Below are positions 20,051 through 29,127 of a DNA stretch of 64,000 bases, in pieces (the stretch's first letter is position 1; every line of letters begins with the position of its first letter). The stretch covers positions 11,111 through 75,110 of the forward strand of contig DASYYB010000006.1 in NCBI GenBank assembly GCA_035934235.1. Direction: 5' to 3'. A program made the position numbers and the translations under genes. Origin of the DNA: REEB95 sp035934235. GTDB lineage: Bacteria; Pseudomonadota; Alphaproteobacteria; ATCC43930; CGMCC-115725. The notes beneath the pieces are model-generated. The model was not told the DNA's origin. It was given only the letters and a program-made list of their open reading frames with translations, and ran no database searches.

Positions 20051-21592
20051 GTGAAAGACGTCAATTGGGTGGCACTGGTCGTCTTCGTTCTGCTGTTCGG
20101 ATTCATCACCTGGCTCGGCTTCATGGCCGCGCGCTGGCGCAAGGGCGATCTCGATCTGCTGAATGAATGGGGTCTCGGCGGCCGCCGCTTCGGCACGGTC
20201 GTCACCTGGTTCCTGATCGGCGGCGACCTCTACACGGCTTATACGTTCATCGCCGTGCCGGCGTTGGCGTTCGGCGCGGGCGCCATCGCGTTCTTCGCGG
20301 TGCCCTACACCATCATCATTTATCCGCTGATGTTCGTCGCGTTTCCGCGCCTGTGGCGTGTCGCGCACAAGCACCAATACATCACCGCCGGCGATTTCGT
20401 GAAAGGCCGCTATGGCAATCGTTGGCTCGCGCTCGCCATTACGGTGACCGGCATCGTCGCCACCATGCCCTATATCGCGCTGCAACTCGTCGGCTTGCAG
20501 GTCGTGATCGGCGGCCTCGGTCTTTCGGGCGCCGGCCTGGCCGCCGATGTGCCGCTGATCATCGCATTCGTGATTCTGGCCGCCTTCACTTATACCAGCG
20601 GTCTCCGCGCGCCGGCGGCAATCGCCATCGTCAAGGACACGCTGATCTACCTGACGGCGTTTGCCGCCGTCATCGTCGTGCCGATCCAGCTCGGTGGTTT
20701 CGGGCACATCTTCTCCGCGATGCCGCCGGCGAAGGTTCTGTTGGCGGCGCCGACGGGCACTTCGACCGGCGTCTATGGCGTCTACATCACGCTCGCCGTC
20801 GGCTCGGCGATGGCGCTGTTCCTCTATCCGCATTCGGTCACCGGCATGCTGAGCGCCTCGAGCGCGCACGCCGTTCGCCGCAACGCCGCGTTGTTGCCGG
20901 CTTATTCGCTGATGCTCGGGTTGTTGGCGCTGCTGGGATTCTTCGCCGTTGCTGCGGGCGTCGCGCAGATGCCCGAGTTCGCCGCCGGCTTCGCGCAGTA
21001 CAAGGCGAATTTTGCCGTACCGGCGTTGCTGATCCACAGCTTCCCGTCCTGGTTCGTCGGCGTCGCCTTCGCCGCGATCGGCATCGGCGCGTTGGTGCCG
21101 GCGGCGATCATGTCGATCGCGTCGGCCAATCTTTATACGCGCAACATCCACCGCGAATTCTTCAATCCCAATCCGACCGACAAGGAAGAAGCGCAGATCG
21201 CCAAGTGGGTGTCGCTGATCGTGAAGTTCGGCGCGCTGGTCTTCGTGTTGTTCGTGCCGGCGCAATACGCGATTAATTTCCAGCTGCTCGGCGGCATCTG
21301 GATCATCCAGACCTTCCCGGCGGTGATCCTCGGTCTCTACACGCGCTGGTTCAACGACTGGGCGCTGCTGATCGGCTGGGCGACGGGCACGGTTGTCGGC
21401 ACGGCGATGGCCGCAGCGGTTCAATTCAAGCCGACGTGGCCGCTGATGCTCGGCGGCTGGACGCTGCCGGGTTACACCGCGTTCTATACGGTGATCCTGA
21501 ATTTCGCCGTCGCGATCGTGCTCACCCTGGTGTTCAACGCCATGGGCGCGGCGCGGCGCGATCAAACCGTTCCGGCCGACTACCGGGCGTAA
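20051..21592 (+). CDS. Sodium:solute symporter, MctP-like monocarboxylate permease
   Basis: The 513-residue protein has about 13 hydrophobic helices and the SSF-family order. FFAVPYTIIIYPLMFVAFPRLWRVA is followed by QYITAGDFVKGRYGNRWLAL and GIGALVPAAIMSIASANLYTRNI, where the Ser-rich helix contributes to the sodium site. It resembles MctP, which imports lactate, pyruvate, acetate or alanine, but the substrate is inferred from resemblance only. The start is GTG with GGGGGAGAA upstream. The DUF3311 gene precedes it. Confidence 0.83.
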   Translation: MKDVNWVALVVFVLLFGFITWLGFMAARWRKGDLDLLNEWGLGGRRFGTVVTWFLIGGDLYTAYTFIAVPALAFGAGAIAFFAVPYTIIIYPLMFVAFPRLWRVAHKHQYITAGDFVKGRYGNRWLALAITVTGIVATMPYIALQLVGLQVVIGGLGLSGAGLAADVPLIIAFVILAAFTYTSGLRAPAAIAIVKDTLIYLTAFAAVIVVPIQLGGFGHIFSAMPPAKVLLAAPTGTSTGVYGVYITLAVGSAMALFLYPHSVTGMLSASSAHAVRRNAALLPAYSLMLGLLALLGFFAVAAGVAQMPEFAAGFAQYKANFAVPALLIHSFPSWFVGVAFAAIGIGALVPAAIMSIASANLYTRNIHREFFNPNPTDKEEAQIAKWVSLIVKFGALVFVLFVPAQYAINFQLLGGIWIIQTFPAVILGLYTRWFNDWALLIGWATGTVVGTAMAAAVQFKPTWPLMLGGWTLPGYTAFYTVILNFAVAIVLTLVFNAMGAARRDQTVPADYRA

Positions 21593-21639
21593 TCGGCGGT
21601 ACGTATCGCCGAATTGTCACAGGGGATTTCGGGATAACA

Positions 21640-21666
21640 CCCAGCGCGGGCAGACGCCCGCTTGGG
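21640..21666 (+). terminator. Hairpin after the symporter gene, possible terminator
   Basis: GCGGGC (21646-21651) pairs with GCCCGC (21656-21661), extended imperfectly by CCCA and TTGGG on the outside. There is no T-run, so termination may be Rho-dependent or inefficient. Confidence 0.3.
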
Positions 21667-21689
21667 CTTATGGCGCGCCGGCGAACAGC

Positions 21690-21821
21690 CTAGGCGCGCA
21701 GGGTCATCACGACCAAGGAGGCGAGGACAACGCCGGCGAATTCTGCGCCGGCCGCAATTTGTCCGACCAGGACGCCGAACAGCGTGCTGGCAAGGGTGAC
21801 GCCTCCGATCAGGGTGCTCAT
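21690..21821 (-). CDS. Possible small hydrophobic peptide
   Basis: A 43-residue frame begins MSTLIGGVTLASTLFGVLVG and continues as one long hydrophobic, Gly/Ala-rich stretch to MTLRA. It could be a single- or double-helix membrane peptide. GGGAG lies upstream of the ATG but about 14 bases away, further than ideal. No family is recognised, and in this GC-rich genome a short frame can occur by chance. Confidence 0.35.
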   Translation of the reverse strand: MSTLIGGVTLASTLFGVLVGQIAAGAEFAGVVLASLVVMTLRA

Positions 21822-21940
21822 GGACTTCGCCGCTCCCGTTTGTTGGCAGGACAACGGGGCATCGCGGCGCTTTATTCCGGTCGTCGGCGACTGCGGCATT
21901 TCGCCCGTCGGATGTCCGCCGTGCCACGAAAAAACCTTAT

Positions 21941-23587
21941 TTAGGCGTCGATTTTCGCGGTCGCTGCGAGCTGGGCGAGGGCTTGGGGTGTATCAATATC
22001 GATCACGACGCCGTCGCCTTCCATTTCGATTTCGGCGACCAGTTCGGGATAGGCGCCGATCAGGTGGCGGGCGCCGACATCGCCGGCGACGGTCCGCATT
22101 TCGGCAAAGAACTGCCGCGCCCACAGTACCGGATTGCCGCGCTTGCCGCGGCGCGTCGGGACGATAATGGCGCGGCTCTCGCGCGGATCGAAGGCGCCCG
22201 CCAGGTGCTTGAGCTCGGCGGCGCTGACCCGGGGCATGTCGGCCAGGCAGATCAGCGCGCCTTCGGCTTCGGGCGGTAGCGCGTCGAGGCCGGCCCGGAG
22301 CGAGGTCGACAGGCCCTCGGCATAATCCGGATTGTGCACCAGGGTCACCGACAGGCCGGACAACGCCGCTGCGACTTTGTCACGTTCGTGGCCGGTGACC
22401 ACCACCACCGGCGTCAAGCCGGCGGCCAGGGCGGCATCGACCGCGTGCCGCACCATCGGCTTGCCGTCAACGCCGATGAGCAGCTTGTTGACCGTGCCCA
22501 TCCGGCGTGAACGCCCCGCTGCCAGCACCACGGCGGCGATCCGGCGTGCTGGCGGCGCACCGGATTGAACGGTCGCCGTTCCCACTTCGGCGCGCGGCAG
22601 CGGCCGCGACGGAATCTCGCCGAGAAGGCCGCCGACACCCATGCCGCGCACGGCGGCGGCATCGATCGGCAAGCCAGCCATCAATCGGCGCAGCACCCAA
22701 TCGAAGCCGTTGACCTGCGGCGAGCGGGCGCAACCCGGCAGGCCAAGCACATCGGCCGCGCCGATCTGGCCGACGAGCAGCAAATTGCCCGGATCGACCG
22801 GCATGCCGAATTGCAGGATCGTGCCGCCGGCCGCTTCGACCGCGGCCGGAATGACGTCGCGGCGGTCGAGGATGGCGGATGCACCGGCCACCAGCACGAG
22901 ATCGGCGCCATCCGCGATCGCGGCCTTGATCGCCGGCGCCAGCGCCGTGGCGTCATGCGCGACACGGCGTTCGCCGATCAAGGTGCCGCCGAGGGCCGTC
23001 AGGCGCGCACGGGTGATGTCGACCGTTTTATCGAGAATGCTCGGCTTGAGGCCGGGCAATTCGGTTTGGATCAGCACCGCGCGCTTCGCGGCGAATGGCG
23101 CGACCGCGACCAGATGCGTTGCATCGGCAACCGCCTTTTCGCAGGCGGTTAGGCGTTCGCTGGCGACGGCAAACGGAATGATCTTCACCGTCGCGACCAT
23201 CTGCTTCGGCGCGACGACCGTGTCCGGCTCAAGCGTCGCCAACGTGATCGCTTCGTCGATCGCGTTGAGCCGGTCGACGGCGGCGCGATCGACACGGCAC
23301 AATCCGGCCGTCTCGGCGAACAGATTGGCGCGGCCGGTGAAAGCCGGCGCAGCAGTGATGCCGCCGCCTGCCAACCGTCGGGCGATGCGATTGGCAGCTT
23401 CATCCTCGCCGACGTCGCCGGGTTCGAGCCGCGCGGCGACGACGTTCGCCAAACCGGCGGCGCGCAACGCCCCAACGTCGTCTGCCGTCAGCATCCGGCC
23501 TTTCCGGAACACGCGGCCGCCGAGCTTGAGATTGTGCGCCATGATGGCGCCGACAGCCTGATCGAGCGGCGTGTCGCCGAACTTCAT
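21941..23587 (-). CDS. Molybdopterin-binding / MobA-like nucleotidyltransferase fusion
   Basis: This 548-residue protein joins two molybdenum-cofactor domains. The N-terminal part has a MoCF (MogA/MoeA) region with DGADLVLVAGASAILDRRDV and VDPGNLLLVGQIGAADVLGLPGCARSP. The C-terminal part is a MobA/MocA-like transferase with VVLAAGRSRRMG, DMPRVSAAELK and RRGKRGNPVLW. It probably makes the cytosine-dinucleotide form of the cofactor used by Cox/XDH-type enzymes, which suits its place at the end of the cox maturation genes. The ATG of MKFGDTPLDQAVG follows the upstream stop by one base. Confidence 0.85.
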   Translation of the reverse strand: MKFGDTPLDQAVGAIMAHNLKLGGRVFRKGRMLTADDVGALRAAGLANVVAARLEPGDVGEDEAANRIARRLAGGGITAAPAFTGRANLFAETAGLCRVDRAAVDRLNAIDEAITLATLEPDTVVAPKQMVATVKIIPFAVASERLTACEKAVADATHLVAVAPFAAKRAVLIQTELPGLKPSILDKTVDITRARLTALGGTLIGERRVAHDATALAPAIKAAIADGADLVLVAGASAILDRRDVIPAAVEAAGGTILQFGMPVDPGNLLLVGQIGAADVLGLPGCARSPQVNGFDWVLRRLMAGLPIDAAAVRGMGVGGLLGEIPSRPLPRAEVGTATVQSGAPPARRIAAVVLAAGRSRRMGTVNKLLIGVDGKPMVRHAVDAALAAGLTPVVVVTGHERDKVAAALSGLSVTLVHNPDYAEGLSTSLRAGLDALPPEAEGALICLADMPRVSAAELKHLAGAFDPRESRAIIVPTRRGKRGNPVLWARQFFAEMRTVAGDVGARHLIGAYPELVAEIEMEGDGVVIDIDTPQALAQLAATAKIDA

Positions 23588-23588
23588 C

Positions 23589-24305
23589 TCAGGCCGCTTG
23601 CCGGCTCTTGAGCCGGTCGGCGCGCAGCGTTGCGGTGATCTGAGCCAGGATCGAAACCGCGATCTCGGCCGGCGAGAGCGCGCCGATGTCGAGCCCGACC
23701 GGACCGTGAATGCGTGCGCAGTCGGTGTCCTTGAAGCCGGCATCGGCGAGGCGCTTGAGCCGTGCGGCATGCGTCTTCTTCGAGCCCAGTGCACCGATAT
23801 AGAAAGCCTGTGATTTGAGCGCCGCGATCAGCGCCGGATCGTCGACTTTGGGATCGTGGGTGAGGGTGACGACGGCGCTGCGCCGGTTTGGTTTGAGCCG
23901 CGCCATCGCGTCGTCTGGCCATTCGGTCGACAGTTCGACGCCCGGAAACCGCTCGCTGCTGGCAAAGGCGCTGCGCGGATCGATCACCGTGACCGCATAA
24001 CCGGCCATCGCCGCCATCCGCGCCAACGGCTGGGCGATATGGACGGCTCCCACGACCATGAGCCGCAAGGGCGGGTTGAACACCTCGATGAAAACCTTGC
24101 CGTCGGGCGTGTCGACCAGGGTGCTGCGGTCGTCGGCCAGTGCCTGCCGGACCGCCGCATCCAGCAACTCGTTTTTCTTCAAGTTTCCTTCAACAACAGT
24201 GCCTTGATACAATATTTGCAGATTTGACTTAAGGTCGGTAACCAGCGCCGCCGGCCGCCCGGCGGCGGCCGACTCGACGGCACGCTTAAGCAGTTCGAGC
24301 TTCAT
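23589..24305 (-). CDS. XdhC/CoxF-type maturation factor, C-terminal (Rossmann) half
   Basis: The 238-residue protein carries the XdhC C-terminal domain. A Rossmann-like LMVVGAVHIAQPLARMAAMAGY is followed by VIDPRSAFASSERF, VTLTHDPKVDDPAL and GALGSKKTHAARLKRL. XdhC proteins bind molybdenum cofactor, protect it and deliver it to xanthine-dehydrogenase-family apoenzymes, and promote sulfuration. The N-terminal XdhC domain is encoded by the separate gene immediately before it; their ends overlap by four bases. Confidence 0.85.
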   Translation of the reverse strand: MKLELLKRAVESAAAGRPAALVTDLKSNLQILYQGTVVEGNLKKNELLDAAVRQALADDRSTLVDTPDGKVFIEVFNPPLRLMVVGAVHIAQPLARMAAMAGYAVTVIDPRSAFASSERFPGVELSTEWPDDAMARLKPNRRSAVVTLTHDPKVDDPALIAALKSQAFYIGALGSKKTHAARLKRLADAGFKDTDCARIHGPVGLDIGALSPAEIAVSILAQITATLRADRLKSRQAA

Positions 24306-24634
24306 TCGACGCTCTCGACGAAAACCTGGATCTTGCCGCCGCAGGCGAGGCCGACCTCCCAAGCTTGCTCGTTGGTGACGCCGAAATCCAGGAGTCGCGG
24401 CTTGCCGTCCTTGATTGCCGCGAGGCCTTCCTCGATGACGGCGCCTTCGACACATCCGCCGGACACGGACCCGACAAAGGATCCGCTGTCGTCGACCGCC
24501 AGCTTGGCGCCGACCGGCCGCGGCGACGAACCCCAGGTCGAGACGACGGTCGCAACCGCCACGCCCTTGCCTTGGCCACGCCATTGGGTGGCCTGATCGA
24601 GAATGTCGGCGTTGTCGCCGCTGTTCATCGCCAT
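24302..24634 (-). CDS. XdhC/CoxI-type maturation factor, N-terminal half
   Basis: The 110-residue product contains the XdhC/CoxI N-terminal signature: VVSTWGSSPRPVGAKLAV, then FVGSVSGGCVEGAVIEE with the conserved GGCVEG, and GLACGGKIQVFVE. It is the partner of the Rossmann half that follows. Two ATG codons lie at the start; the first has an AGG six bases upstream. The stop of the upstream CoxE-like gene lies two bases before it, so the genes are co-translated. Confidence 0.85.
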   Translation of the reverse strand: MAMNSGDNADILDQATQWRGQGKGVAVATVVSTWGSSPRPVGAKLAVDDSGSFVGSVSGGCVEGAVIEEGLAAIKDGKPRLLDFGVTNEQAWEVGLACGGKIQVFVESVE

Positions 24635-24636
24635 GA

Positions 24637-25863
24637 TCAGCCTGCCTTTCGCATCTCCGCCCATTCCGCCGCCGCGCCGAGCCGCCGCGTGCCGCTTTCG
24701 GCCAGCGCCGCGACGACCGCCTTCAGGCTTTCGAGATTGTGCACCGGCCGGAATTCGTCGACATGCGGCAGGATCGCCTTCATGCCGAGGGATTTGGGCG
24801 CGAAGCCGGCGTAGCGCAACAGCGGATTGAGCCAGATCAGCCGGCTGCATGATTTGTGCAGACGTTCCATCTCGCGCGCCAAGCCGACGCCGGCGTCGCG
24901 ATCGAGCCCGTCGGAAATGAACAGAACGACCGCCCCCTGGCCGAGGACGCGGCGCGACCAGCGGTGATTGAATTCGGCCAGGCATTGACCGATGCGCGTG
25001 CCGCCCGACCAGTCCTCGACCGCCGCCGCGACCTTGTCGAGCGCCTCATCGACGTCACGCGTGCGCAGCGGCCGCGTGATGTTGGTGAGGCGCGTACCGA
25101 ACAGGAACGCATGCACGCGGTCGCGGTCGTTGATCACGGTATGGAGAAAATGCAGGAAGATCCGGGTGTAGCGGCTCATCGAGCCCGAGATATCGCAGAG
25201 AACCACAAGAGGCGGCGGCCGCGTCGCGCGGTCCTTGCGTTTGAGCGCGATCAGGCCGCCGGCGCGCAGCTGGGCACGCAGCGTCGCGCGCATGTCGACC
25301 CGCGCGCCGCGCGGATCGGCGGCAAAGCGCCGCGTCGGCTTCTCGGCGAGCGCCAGCGCCAGCTTTTTGACCGCGTCGCGCGCCGCGTTCATCTCGGCGG
25401 TCGACATCTTCTCGAAGTCCATGGTTTGCAGCATTTCGTGCGGCGAAAAGGTCATCGCCGCGTCGATCTCGGTCTTGTCCTCGCGCGGCCGGGTGGCGTC
25501 GCTGCTATGGCCGGCGCGCAGCGCTTCGGCCAGCCGTCGACTCATCTCCGCACCGTCCTGGCGCGGCACCTGCAATTCGGGCAACAGCAGACCCATCATG
25601 CGTTCGAGCAGCTTCGGATTGCGCCAGAAGACGTGGAACGCCTGATCGAAGATCAGCCGCTGGTCGCGCCGGTTGACGAACACCGCATGCAGCGTCCAGT
25701 AGAAATCGTCGCGGCTTTCGACGCCGACCGCTCGCACCGCTTCGACCGCTTGCAAGACCCGGCCGGGACCGACCGGCAAGCCGGCGGCGCGCAACGTGCG
25801 CGCGAAATACATGATGTTGGCGACCAGATTGCCGCCAGTGGGCGATAGCGTGACGCCGTCCAT
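24637..25863 (-). CDS. coxE: CoxE-like von Willebrand factor A protein
   Basis: The 408-residue protein has a C-terminal VWA domain with the metal-ion-dependent adhesion motif DISGSMSRYTR, plus GGTRIGQCLAEF and LFISDGLDRD. The N-terminal helical region (YFARTLRAAGLPVGPGR) is typical of CoxE. CoxE and the MoxR-type ATPase CoxD act together as an AAA+/VWA remodelling pair that completes the Cu-S-Mo centre in CO dehydrogenase. The ATG shares one base with the stop of the ATPase gene upstream. Confidence 0.87.
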   Translation of the reverse strand: MDGVTLSPTGGNLVANIMYFARTLRAAGLPVGPGRVLQAVEAVRAVGVESRDDFYWTLHAVFVNRRDQRLIFDQAFHVFWRNPKLLERMMGLLLPELQVPRQDGAEMSRRLAEALRAGHSSDATRPREDKTEIDAAMTFSPHEMLQTMDFEKMSTAEMNAARDAVKKLALALAEKPTRRFAADPRGARVDMRATLRAQLRAGGLIALKRKDRATRPPPLVVLCDISGSMSRYTRIFLHFLHTVINDRDRVHAFLFGTRLTNITRPLRTRDVDEALDKVAAAVEDWSGGTRIGQCLAEFNHRWSRRVLGQGAVVLFISDGLDRDAGVGLAREMERLHKSCSRLIWLNPLLRYAGFAPKSLGMKAILPHVDEFRPVHNLESLKAVVAALAESGTRRLGAAAEWAEMRKAG

Positions 25864-26786
25864 CACTGCGCCGCGGCGAGCTCGGCCTTCACTTGCGCCA
25901 GCAGGCGCTCGGCCTCACTGCCCTGAATCTTGGCGATGTCGTCTTGGTATTTTAGCAGCACGCCGAGCGTGTCGTTGATCGCTTCCGGCGTCAATGCGAG
26001 CACATCAAGTTGCGACAGCGCATGCGCCCAATCGATGGTTTCGGCGATGCCCGGCTGCTTGAAGAGATCGCCGGCCGCGCGCAGCTTCTGCACGAAGGCG
26101 ACGACTTGGCGCGACAGCTCGGCCGGCGCGCCGGGCGCCTTGAGGCGCAAGATCTCGAGCTCGCGCGCCGCGTCGGGATAATCGATCCAGTAATAGAAGC
26201 AGCGGCGCTTCAACGCGTCGTGGATCTCGCGCGTGCGGTTGGAGGTGATGACCACGATGGGCGGCGCGGCGGCTTTGACCGTGCCGAGCTCCGGGATCGA
26301 CACCTGATAGTCGGACAGCATCTCGAGCAGGAAGGCCTCGAACGGTTCGTCGGTGCGGTCGAGCTCGTCGATCAGTAGCACCGGCGGTCCGGCGACGTCG
26401 GGTTCGAGCGCCTGCAACAGCGGCCGCTTGATGAGGAACTTGTCCGAGAAAATTTCTGCTTCAACCGTGTCCTTGCTTTCCTGGCCGGTTTCGGCGAGGC
26501 GGATCTCGATCATCTGGCGCGGATAATTCCACTCATAGACCGCGCTGGCGACGTCGAGGCCTTCGTAGCATTGCAGGCGAATCAATTTGCGGCCGAGCCG
26601 TTCCGCCAGCACCTTCGCCACTTCGGTCTTGCCGGTGCCGGCTTCGCCTTCGAGGAACAGCGGCCGCTTCAGCGACAGCGCGAGATAGACCGCGGTCGCC
26701 AGGCTGCGGTCGGCGACATAGCGGCCCTTGGCGAGCAGCGCCAGCGCGTCGGCGACGGAGGTCGGCAGAGAAGCCATCGGAATCAT
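25863..26786 (-). CDS. coxD: CoxD-like MoxR-family AAA+ ATPase
   Basis: About 307 residues long, this is a MoxR AAA+ ATPase. Walker A is FLEGEAGTGKTEVAK, Walker B is VLLIDELDRTDEPFEAFLLE, sensor 1 is VVITSNRTREIHDALKRRC. The KLIRLQCYEGLDVASAVYEW segment is characteristic of the CoxD group. It would remodel the molybdenum enzyme or its cofactor with the CoxE-like partner. Three start codons are possible (26777, 26786, and a GTG at 26810); none has a strong ribosome site, so the first residues are uncertain. Confidence 0.87.
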   Translation of the reverse strand: MIPMASLPTSVADALALLAKGRYVADRSLATAVYLALSLKRPLFLEGEAGTGKTEVAKVLAERLGRKLIRLQCYEGLDVASAVYEWNYPRQMIEIRLAETGQESKDTVEAEIFSDKFLIKRPLLQALEPDVAGPPVLLIDELDRTDEPFEAFLLEMLSDYQVSIPELGTVKAAAPPIVVITSNRTREIHDALKRRCFYYWIDYPDAARELEILRLKAPGAPAELSRQVVAFVQKLRAAGDLFKQPGIAETIDWAHALSQLDVLALTPEAINDTLGVLLKYQDDIAKIQGSEAERLLAQVKAELAAAQ

Positions 26787-26874
26787 GTCCACGCGATGAA
26801 AGCGAAACACTTATTTTTAAAGGATTTCGCGGGGCGGGTCCAATCCGCGGGACCCGCTTCATTGCTGCCATGCG

Positions 26875-28536
26875 TCAGGGGGTAAAGCGCTTGGCGGCGT
26901 AGTTGGCCATCTCGCTCGCGATGTGGCTTTCGCCCATGACGACGCGCCCGACGCCGTGATGCTTGAGCCATTCGGCCTCGTCGCGGCTGTGGGTGCGGGC
27001 GACGACGTCGAGCTTGGGATTGATCGCGTGCGCGGCCGCGAGAATGCGGCGCACCGCGCTTTTGTCCGGAACCGCGATCACCAACAGCCGCGCACGATCC
27101 GGTCCGGCGGCTTCGAACACTTCCGGCCAGGCGGCGTCGCCATAGATCACCGGCACGCCTTCCTGCCGTAACTGCTCGGCGAAGCGCAGATTCTGCTCGA
27201 TCACGATATAGGGTACGCCCTGTTCGCGCAGCGACGCGGCGATGACGCTGCCGACACGGCCATGGCCGATTACGATGGCGTGGCCAACGAGCTCGGGTAG
27301 CGTGTGACGGCGTTTGATCTCATGCCGGCCGGCGTGCCATTTGCGCAGAAAGCCGACTTTTTCGAGCGGCGCGCCGAGCGCCTCGGCGACGTGCAGCATC
27401 AGCGGTTGCAGCAGAATCGAAATCAGCGCTGCCGCCAGCACGAGGCTGCGGCCGTCGCCCGGCAACAGGCCGCTGCTCGCCGCCGCACCGCTGAGGATGA
27501 ACGAGAATTCGCCGATCTGCGCCAGCAAGGCCGCAACTTCGAGCGCGCTGCGCGGCGCCGCGCTCAGCACGAACAGGACGATCAGCGTGACCAGCGCATT
27601 GCCGACGATCACCATCGCGGTCACCGCCGCCACCTGGAGCGGCGCGCGTAGCAGCACGCCAGGGTCGAACAGCATGCCGACCGAGACGAAGAAAAGCACC
27701 GTGAAGATCTGCTGCACAGGCAGGGATTCGCCGGCGGCCTGATGGCTGACGTCGGACTCCGCGATGATGATGCCGGCGAAGAAGGCGCCCAAGGCCGGCG
27801 ACACGCCGACGAGCGCGGCGGCGAGATAGGCGATGCCGAGTGCCGACACGATCACCGCCAGGCGGAACAGTTCGCGCGAGCCGTCGCGCGCCGTCAGCGT
27901 CAAGAGCCAGGGAATGAATCGCCGGCCGAGCGGCAGCATGACGGCGGCGAACACCGCCGCTTCGACCACCTTGCTTGCGCCGACGCTGATCGGGTCGTGC
28001 CCGAACGCGAACGGCGATTGTGTGCCACCCGGCAGGACGACCAGCACCAGGACAACGACCAGGTCCTGCATCACGAGCCAGCCGAGCGCGATGCGTCCGG
28101 CTTCGGTCATCAACCGGCCGCGCTCTTCGAGAGCGCGCGTCGCCACCACGGTGCTGGCCACGGCAAGGCACATTGCCAGCGCCGCCGCCGGTTCGGTGCC
28201 GAAGCCGATCAGCCGCGCAACGCCGAAGCCAAGCGCGAAGGACAGGGCGATTTGCAGCAACGCGCCGGGCACGGCGACGCGCCACACGGCGCGCAGATCG
28301 GCGACCGAGAAATGCAGGCCGACGCCGAACAGCAGCAGCACGACGCCGATCTGCGCCAGTTCCTCGACCGCGTGCGGATCGGCGACCAACCCGGGTGTCG
28401 ATGGCCCGACCACGACGCCGGCCAGCAAATAGCCGACGATCGGCGGCAGGCGGACCGCCCGTGCGGCGAGGCCGCCGACATAGGCGACGGCCAAGCCGAC
28501 AAGCAGGGTGATGACGAGCGACGGCGCGCTATCCAT
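26875..28536 (-). CDS. Kef/YbaL-type monovalent cation:proton antiporter
   Basis: The 553-residue protein has an N-terminal CPA2 exchanger domain of about 12 helices (LPPIVGYLLAGVVVGPSTPG; QIGVVLLLFGVGLHFS; GVSPALGAFFAGIIIAES). A C-terminal RCK/TrkA-N domain follows, with the nucleotide motif IVIGHGRVGSVIAA. It exchanges K+ or Na+ for H+ under control of a nucleotide or glutathione-like ligand. It sits between the Hyf-like complex and the CoxD/E genes on the same strand, so it may be co-transcribed. Whether it works with the complex is inference only. Confidence 0.85.
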   Translation of the reverse strand: MDSAPSLVITLLVGLAVAYVGGLAARAVRLPPIVGYLLAGVVVGPSTPGLVADPHAVEELAQIGVVLLLFGVGLHFSVADLRAVWRVAVPGALLQIALSFALGFGVARLIGFGTEPAAALAMCLAVASTVVATRALEERGRLMTEAGRIALGWLVMQDLVVVLVLVVLPGGTQSPFAFGHDPISVGASKVVEAAVFAAVMLPLGRRFIPWLLTLTARDGSRELFRLAVIVSALGIAYLAAALVGVSPALGAFFAGIIIAESDVSHQAAGESLPVQQIFTVLFFVSVGMLFDPGVLLRAPLQVAAVTAMVIVGNALVTLIVLFVLSAAPRSALEVAALLAQIGEFSFILSGAAASSGLLPGDGRSLVLAAALISILLQPLMLHVAEALGAPLEKVGFLRKWHAGRHEIKRRHTLPELVGHAIVIGHGRVGSVIAASLREQGVPYIVIEQNLRFAEQLRQEGVPVIYGDAAWPEVFEAAGPDRARLLVIAVPDKSAVRRILAAAHAINPKLDVVARTHSRDEAEWLKHHGVGRVVMGESHIASEMANYAAKRFTP

Positions 28537-28601
28537 GCCGTGAAAGCATGCAGGACGGCGCGGGCGCTGGCTAGCGCGGCAGCGGTGGCGGGGCGACTCG
28601 A

Positions 28602-29120
28602 CTAAGTCTGGGCTTCGAGCAGGGCAAGCAAGCCCTTGAGCAAATCCATCGGCCGCGGCGGGCAGCCGCGGATATGTAAGTCGATCGGCACCACCGCGCC
28701 AATCCCGCCGGCGACACACACTGGGCTACCGGCGAAGATGCCGCCGTCGACGGAGCAATCGCCGACTGCGACCACCCACTTCGGATCGGGCGTGGCGCGC
28801 CAGGCGCGCTCGAGCGCCTCACGCATGTTGCGCGTCAGCGGTCCGGTCAGCAGCAGAACGTCCGCGTGGCGTGGTGAGGCGACGAAGCGGATGCCGAAGC
28901 GTTCGAGATCATAGAAGGCGTTGTTGAGTGCGTGGATCTCGAGTTCGCAACCGTTGCACGAGCCGGTGTCGATTTCGCGGATCGACAGACTGCGGCCGAG
29001 GCGGCGCCGCGCCGCGCGTTCGAGCGCATGTGTGAGCTCTTTGATCGCCGCGCTGTCGGGCGACGGCGCGGTCTCGGTGAGAGGCGGGTGAATTATGCCC
29101 TGGAAGATGTGCCTGCGCAT
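28602..29120 (-). CDS. HyfI/NuoB-like iron-sulfur subunit of a hydrogenase-4-related complex
   Basis: The 172-residue protein is a NuoB/hydrogenase small-subunit homologue. All four Cys ligands of a [4Fe-4S] cluster (N2 type) are present: C55 and C58 in SCNGCELE, C122 in GDC and C153 in GCPPRP. In complex I and group 4 hydrogenases this cluster passes electrons between the ferredoxin-like chain and the catalytic subunit. The start at 29120 is the best match to the family N-terminus; its ribosome site is weak. It is the last gene of the Hyf-like run. Confidence 0.87.
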   Translation of the reverse strand: MRRHIFQGIIHPPLTETAPSPDSAAIKELTHALERAARRRLGRSLSIREIDTGSCNGCELEIHALNNAFYDLERFGIRFVASPRHADVLLLTGPLTRNMREALERAWRATPDPKWVVAVGDCSVDGGIFAGSPVCVAGGIGAVVPIDLHIRGCPPRPMDLLKGLLALLEAQT

Positions 29121-29127
29121 CGCCGCT

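Noticed and set aside
19505..21565. 686-codon open frame antisense to the GST, DUF3311 and symporter genes
   Set aside because: Low-complexity Arg/Asp/Gln-rich translation opposite clear membrane-protein genes; a shadow frame.
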